A program made the translations under genes and the position numbers. A stretch of DNA of 10,144 nucleotides from Spirochaetales bacterium (GTDB taxonomy: Bacteria > Spirochaetota > Spirochaetia > SZUA-6 > DRHE01), in the NCBI GenBank assembly GCA_023136785.1, contig JAGLQP010000032.1, positions 1 to 10,144 of the forward strand, written 5' to 3'. The notes under the pieces were generated by a model. The model searched no databases, was not told the DNA's origin, and saw only the letters and a program-made list of their open reading frames with translations. Positions within the stretch are counted from its first letter, which is position 1; each line of letters begins with the position of its first letter. Below are positions 6,213 to 10,144 of the stretch, one piece after another.

Positions 6213-7604
6213 ATGAACCCGTTGCGTCAGTCACCCCGGTTGGTCGACGGTCCTGTAGGAAAGATTCTTGTCCGTCTGACCCTGCCCATGATGGTGGGTA
6301 TCCTTGGGATGGTGGCCTTCAACCTGGTGGATACATTTTTTGTCGGCCGGTTGGGAATCCGCGAGTTGGCTGCAATGAGCTTCACCTTTCCCGTCGTCCT
6401 TGTTGTCAGCAGTATCGCCCGTGGATTGGGGGTCGGTACTACCGCCGTTATTTCGCGAGCCATCGGAGAGGGAGACCACCACAAAGTGCAGCGATTGACA
6501 ACCGACGCACTGCTGCTGTCTTTGCTGGTCGTGGTAGCCTTCGTCGTCGTCGGTTTGATGACCATCGAGCCGCTGTTTCGCCTGCTCGGTGCCGGAGAGG
6601 AGGTACTGCCCCTCATCAAGCGATACATGTTCATCTGGTACTTCGGTATGCCTTTTGTCGTGATTCCGATGGTGGGCAACAGTGCTATACGGGCGACAGG
6701 AGACACAAAAACGCCCAGCCTGATTATGCTTGCCGCCATGCTGGTGAATCTGGTACTCGATCCTCTGCTGATCTTCGGTCTGGGCCCGTTTCCTCGGATG
6801 GAGCTGGCTGGTGCCGCCCTGGCTACGGCAATTGCCAGAGCTTCCGCCCTAGGGGTGTCTCTCTATGTGCTGAGGAGGGGGGAGGGGATGATCACGGCAT
6901 CCTTGCCGCGGCTGCGGGAGCTTGTACATACGTGGAGGCGGGTGCTCTACCTAGGTGTTCCTGCAGCGGCAACCTATATCGTTATCCCCCTTTCCACAGG
7001 GGTTATTACCAGGTTGGTTGCCGGATACGGTGTGGATCGAGTCGCAGGATTCGGGGTTGCCTCGCGGATCGAGCTCTTGGCCCTTACTTTGGTGATGGCT
7101 CTGGGCGTGGTTCTGATTCCCTTTGTGGGACAAAATCTGGGAGCTCGCAAGTTCGACCGAATTCGGATAGGTGTTCGAGGCGCGCAGCTGTTTTCTCTGA
7201 CGTGGGGGCTCTTTCTGTTCGCGATCTTTCTGCTTCTTGGCCGGCCGATTGCCACTATTTTCAACAGAGACCCACAGGTTGTAGCGACAACCGCCCTTTA
7301 TTTGAGCATTGTGTCTTTAAGCTATGGATGCCAGGGCATAATCGAGTTGAATGCTTCTACTTTCAACGCCATCAACAGACCATTGCCCGCCGCCGGGTTG
7401 TCGATCATGAGAATGCTGGTTCTCTACGTTCCTCTCGCAATCCTCGGTTCCCGGTTGTTCGCCTTAACAGGAATATTCGCCGCCGCGGCTGTGGCCAATA
7501 TCGTCACCGCGGGGGTATCCTCGATCCGGCTTTGGTCGGTAATCCGAGGTCCTAAAATTGACCCTGCGACTCAGCGGGGCGTCGAGGTGGGGAGACATAC
7601 CTGA
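6213..7604 (+). CDS. MATE-family multidrug/metabolite exporter
   Basis: 463 residues, very hydrophobic, with about twelve membrane segments, the normal size for a MATE/NorM-type cation-coupled antiporter. Seen: the N-terminal LTLPMMVGILGMVAFNLVDT followed by FVGRLG, typical of the family's first helices. IRATGDTKTPS near 165-175 and the second-half counterpart FNAINRPLPAAG near 386-397 show the two-bundle repeat. The protein exports organic cations or other small molecules across the inner membrane using a Na+ or H+ gradient. Start: ATG 6213-6215 with AAGGA 5 nt upstream. Stop TGA. It has its own promoter and stands alone between minus-strand genes. A role in exporting a product of the neighbouring pathway is possible; MATE genes are also common as unrelated drug exporters. 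Confidence 0.93.
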   Translation: MNPLRQSPRLVDGPVGKILVRLTLPMMVGILGMVAFNLVDTFFVGRLGIRELAAMSFTFPVVLVVSSIARGLGVGTTAVISRAIGEGDHHKVQRLTTDALLLSLLVVVAFVVVGLMTIEPLFRLLGAGEEVLPLIKRYMFIWYFGMPFVVIPMVGNSAIRATGDTKTPSLIMLAAMLVNLVLDPLLIFGLGPFPRMELAGAALATAIARASALGVSLYVLRRGEGMITASLPRLRELVHTWRRVLYLGVPAAATYIVIPLSTGVITRLVAGYGVDRVAGFGVASRIELLALTLVMALGVVLIPFVGQNLGARKFDRIRIGVRGAQLFSLTWGLFLFAIFLLLGRPIATIFNRDPQVVATTALYLSIVSLSYGCQGIIELNASTFNAINRPLPAAGLSIMRMLVLYVPLAILGSRLFALTGIFAAAAVANIVTAGVSSIRLWSVIRGPKIDPATQRGVEVGRHT

Positions 7605-7636
7605 TCGACTCGCTCTCAAATATGCCGGCATCGAAT

Positions 7637-7651
7637 CCGGGATTTACCCGG
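7637..7651 (+). terminator. Weak hairpin downstream of the exporter gene
   Basis: CCGGG-ATTTA-CCCGG forms a perfect 5-bp GC stem 33 nt after the exporter stop. No T-run follows, so intrinsic termination is uncertain. Confidence 0.25.
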
Positions 7652-7743
7652 TAGTCTGAGTAGCGGTCCTCGATGCTGAGGGCTCGATCCGCCCGTGTCA
7701 CCAGGAAGCTAATTCGCAACCCGCATATCCATGTTGAACAAGG

Positions 7744-7757
7744 AGCGGTGAGCCGCT
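7744..7757 (-). terminator. Hairpin downstream of the aldo/keto reductase gene
   Basis: AGCGG-N4-CCGCT starts 18 nt beyond the reductase stop on the minus strand and is followed by a pyrimidine-rich CCTTGTT. It lies between convergent genes and could end the minus-strand transcript; the match to a rho-independent terminator is weak. Confidence 0.3.
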
Positions 7758-7775
7758 TGCCCGAATCAGCCAACC

Positions 7776-8756
7776 CTATCTACCCTCGTACCAGAAGGCC
7801 CTCCGCCAGTTGTGCCTTCTGAGGGATGTAAGCAATGCCCCGGGCATATCGGCCATTTCGGAAACGGCCAGGTTGGCTTCCACCTGCTTGATGTTGCGCA
7901 TACCGGGGATGGAAGTGCTGACCGCGGGGTGAGCCAGTACGAACTTCAGGGCCGCCTGAGGAAGGGTATAGCCGCTTTCCTCCAGGTCTTCTTGAACCTT
8001 TTTAACCTCCGCCACGGTGCGCTTGAGGCGATCCCCCATGAAGTAGTGGTTGCGGAAATCCCCCTCTTCGAACCGGGTCTGTTCGGTCAGCTTCCCGGTC
8101 AGAGCGCTTTCATCAAAGGGCATCCGGGCGATGACCCCGACGTTGTTTTTCGCCGCCACGGGAAGGAGCTCCGCCGCAGGCTCCTGCTCGAAGATGTTGT
8201 AGATCACCTCCACGACATCCAGCCAGCCGCCCTTGATCAATTCGACCAGGGCGTTTTGATCATGCTCCGGAGTGGAGATCCCAAAAAAGCGAATCTTGCC
8301 CTCGTTCTGCAGATTTTTCAGGATTTCGAGAGGCCCCGGATTCCGGTTCCAGGCTCGAGTCCAGGTGTGCAGAAGGAGTACGTCGATGCGATCACTACCG
8401 AGATATTTCAGGCGCTCCTCGACGTTCTCCCGCAGATATTTTTCGGAGTAGCGGTCCTCCCACTTGCAGTAGGGGGAGGGCGGCCAGGGTCCCGGCGCCG
8501 GAGGGGCTTTGGTGGTCACGATAACCCGATCCTGATCCCCCCTCTCTTTGAGCACCCTGCCGACGATCCGTTCGCTCCTGCCGTCTCCATACCCGGCAGC
8601 CGTGTCGATAAAGTTGACTCCCAGATCCAAAGCCCTGTTCAAGGCCGCGAGGGAATCCTCTTCCTTTTGGGTTCCCCAGGACCCGCCGATCGCCCAGGCT
8701 CCGAAACCGATTTCCGAAACCTTCAGTCCGGTTCGTCCCAAAGTTCTGTTCCTCAC
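7776..8756 (-). CDS. Aldo/keto reductase
   Basis: 326 residues, (beta/alpha)8-barrel NAD(P)H-dependent reductase. Seen: the N-terminal LGRTGLKVSEIGFGAWAIGG, and the catalytic tetrad Asp51 (FIDTA), Tyr56 (GYG), Lys83 (TTKAPP) and His130 (LLLH). The C-terminal SIPGMRNIKQVEANL is the usual cofactor-phosphate-binding stretch of this family. It would interconvert an aldehyde or ketone and an alcohol; the substrate is unknown. Start: GTG 8754-8756 with a perfect AGGAGG 6 nt upstream (8763-8768). An in-frame TTG at 8774 would place that site inside the gene and is rejected. Stop TAG. It follows the second MttB homologue by 71 nt on the same strand, so the two are probably co-transcribed, which suggests it acts on the demethylated product or on a linked intermediate. 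Confidence 0.92.
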   Translation of the reverse strand: MRNRTLGRTGLKVSEIGFGAWAIGGSWGTQKEEDSLAALNRALDLGVNFIDTAAGYGDGRSERIVGRVLKERGDQDRVIVTTKAPPAPGPWPPSPYCKWEDRYSEKYLRENVEERLKYLGSDRIDVLLLHTWTRAWNRNPGPLEILKNLQNEGKIRFFGISTPEHDQNALVELIKGGWLDVVEVIYNIFEQEPAAELLPVAAKNNVGVIARMPFDESALTGKLTEQTRFEEGDFRNHYFMGDRLKRTVAEVKKVQEDLEESGYTLPQAALKFVLAHPAVSTSIPGMRNIKQVEANLAVSEMADMPGALLTSLRRHNWRRAFWYEGR

Positions 8757-8827
8757 GATGTACCTCCTTGGCAACTACCTAACAAACTACGAAGCGGGCG
8801 GAAAAATGGCAAGTCTGATTTGCCTGC

Positions 8828-10144
8828 CTATCCATCCGCGATTTTGTAGATCTCTTCAACCGCCTTCGCATCCAAGGGTAGAGGCTCGTGGTTTCTCAGC
8901 ATCTGCTCCGCCCTTTCGTGGGCCCTGTCGATCAGGCTCCTGCTGCCCTGTTTGACCCAGGTGTCGTGGTTGTTGTGATCCATCAGTTGCGGAAACCAGA
9001 ACTCCTCCCGGAAGTGTTTCAGGGTGTGGTCATGGGTCAGGTAGTTGCCCGCAGGTCCGACCTCTTCGATGACATCGAGGGCCAGATGCTCGGCACTGAA
9101 ATCAATCCCACGGCCGAAGCGTTTGGCAAAGCTCACCACCTCGTCACAGATCACCAGGCTTTCCAGAGATCCGGTCATTCCCATCTCCAGATAACCCATG
9201 TCGTGGATCAGGTTGTTGCCGATTAAGTATTCGTTGAGGATCGACATCCCGATCTCGACTCCCGCCTGCTGGTCCAGGATCTTGGCGTCACCGGCTCCGG
9301 CCTTGGCGAAGGTGGGGATACTGTAGTACAGGGCCATCTCCTTGTTCATGATCGAGGCCAGCAGGACCTCGGGGCTCATGTAGGGAGAGGCCATGGTCCT
9401 CATGTCGAGGAAAACCACGGACGTGTCCACGATCAAGGGCGCTCCCGGGGATTTCAGCTGGTGAATCACCAACCCGCTCAGCATACGGGCGTTGCCCTGA
9501 ACGAAGCTTCCCGCCAGGGTCGCCGGTGCGGTCGAACCGCCGATGTCCACGGAATGGTACTCCACAGGGATCCGCTTCTCAGCGCAAAACAGCACTTTCT
9601 CGATCGAATCTTTGGGATGGATGAACGGTGCAATGGCCATGGCGTAGTGGATGAGAAAGGGTCTTCTGCACACCTGCTCTGCACTTCCAGCCACGATCGC
9701 TGCCATTTCAAAAATATCCCGTAAACCCTCCAGGCTCCAGGCGGTAAACATGATCGGTTTGGTGGAGCTTTCCACCATGCCGGCGAAATGATAGCGGTCG
9801 GAACGTTCTACAGGTGTGTCGCCGGCCAAACCCAGGCTCATGATGAAATCCACGTTGTCCAGAGCATCGGCCAGGCGGGCGGCTCGTTTCACGTCGGCCA
9901 GCACGGCGGGCCGACGATCGCCTGTCTCGAAGTCGATTGTATTGGGGGTGTCCGAACCGGTCCCGAAATAAGCCTTCCGATCCTCCAGCGACATGGCCGA
10001 AGATCCTGTCCGATCGTAGATCTCGATCTTCTCCGGTACGCTTTGCAGCGCCCGGCTCACCACTCGCTCGGGGATGAAGACACGGTGGTCTGCGTCGACG
10101 CTGCAGCCTGCCTCTGTGAGCAGACGCAGAGCCTGCTCCTCGTG
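8828..10144 (-). CDS. Second non-pyrrolysine MttB-family methyltransferase, 5' end outside window
   Basis: 438 residues are visible. The frame is open to the window edge and the sequence above the internal GTG at 10061-10063 is clearly family-like (ALRLLTEAGCSVDADHRVFI), so that GTG is not the start; by comparison with the other MttB homologue about 40 residues are missing. Seen: FGTGSDT, STKPIMF, AGAGDAKILDQQAG, LIHDMGYLEMG, ICDE and GPAGNYL, all in family order. The residue matching the MttB pyrrolysine is Ala (GCC, 9293-9295), with no internal TAG. It is clearly diverged from the 1309-2727 protein, for example lacking its triple Cys, so a different substrate or partner is likely. No corrinoid gene is visible beside it; its partner is either upstream of the window or the protein at 4118-4771. 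Stop TAG. Confidence 0.9.
   Translation of the reverse strand, partial: HEEQALRLLTEAGCSVDADHRVFIPERVVSRALQSVPEKIEIYDRTGSSAMSLEDRKAYFGTGSDTPNTIDFETGDRRPAVLADVKRAARLADALDNVDFIMSLGLAGDTPVERSDRYHFAGMVESSTKPIMFTAWSLEGLRDIFEMAAIVAGSAEQVCRRPFLIHYAMAIAPFIHPKDSIEKVLFCAEKRIPVEYHSVDIGGSTAPATLAGSFVQGNARMLSGLVIHQLKSPGAPLIVDTSVVFLDMRTMASPYMSPEVLLASIMNKEMALYYSIPTFAKAGAGDAKILDQQAGVEIGMSILNEYLIGNNLIHDMGYLEMGMTGSLESLVICDEVVSFAKRFGRGIDFSAEHLALDVIEEVGPAGNYLTHDHTLKHFREEFWFPQLMDHNNHDTWVKQGSRSLIDRAHERAEQMLRNHEPLPLDAKAVEEIYKIADG

Noticed and set aside
6095..7555. Plus-strand open frame of 486 codons overlapping the exporter in another frame
   Set aside because: Arginine- and glycine-rich out-of-frame translation; the MATE frame has all family motifs and the ribosome binding site.
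7552..7773. Minus-strand 73-codon frame between the exporter and reductase genes
   Set aside because: TTG start without a ribosome binding site, overlaps the exporter 3' end, and I recognise no family.
7812..8849. Plus-strand open frame of 345 codons opposite the aldo/keto reductase
   Set aside because: Antisense shadow of a gene with an intact catalytic tetrad.

Overview
The window comes from an anaerobic, corrinoid-using bacterium. It is fairly GC-rich, has clear AGGAGG-type ribosome binding sites and sigma70-like promoters, and is built around methyltransferases of the methylamine families. Bacillota (Clostridia) or Desulfobacterota would fit, but the phylum cannot be settled from the sequence. 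A short remnant resembling the C-terminus of a planctomycete/proteobacterial-type c cytochrome slightly favours a Gram-negative, and that is weak evidence.

Left block, minus strand, read from 4771 down to 1: a compact four-gene operon. It encodes a MtmC/MttC-type corrinoid protein, a full-length homologue of monomethylamine methyltransferase MtmB, a homologue of trimethylamine methyltransferase MttB, and a cytoplasmic Fe4S4/molybdopterin oxidoreductase whose 3' end lies outside the window. Gene spacings are 2, 11 and 19 nt. Next comes a divergent control region (4772-5188) with a candidate minus-strand promoter, an inverted repeat around its -35 box, and a strong plus-strand promoter for an SDR-family dehydrogenase (5189-5947). 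Middle: a c-cytochrome-like gene remnant on the minus strand (5950-6102), then a MATE-family exporter on the plus strand with its own promoter. Right block, minus strand: a second MttB homologue (5' end outside the window) followed by an aldo/keto reductase.

The most notable gene is the MtmB homologue. It has the usual MtmB length and C-terminus but no in-frame amber codon. By alignment to the MtmB sequence I recall, the pyrrolysine position holds histidine, and the other four known active-site residues are also replaced. Both MttB homologues likewise lack pyrrolysine, with Ser and Ala at that position. Four of the seven visible gene ends use TAG as the stop, so TAG looks like an ordinary stop codon here.

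Working model (inference): the corrinoid protein is the common methyl acceptor for one or both methyltransferases of its operon, which demethylate an N-methylated (or other methylated) compound that is not simple monomethylamine. The oxidoreductase, SDR and AKR would process the carbon skeleton or reducing equivalents. No methylcorrinoid:tetrahydrofolate/CoM methyltransferase, no RamA-type corrinoid activator and no pyl genes are in the window, so the pathway must be completed elsewhere.
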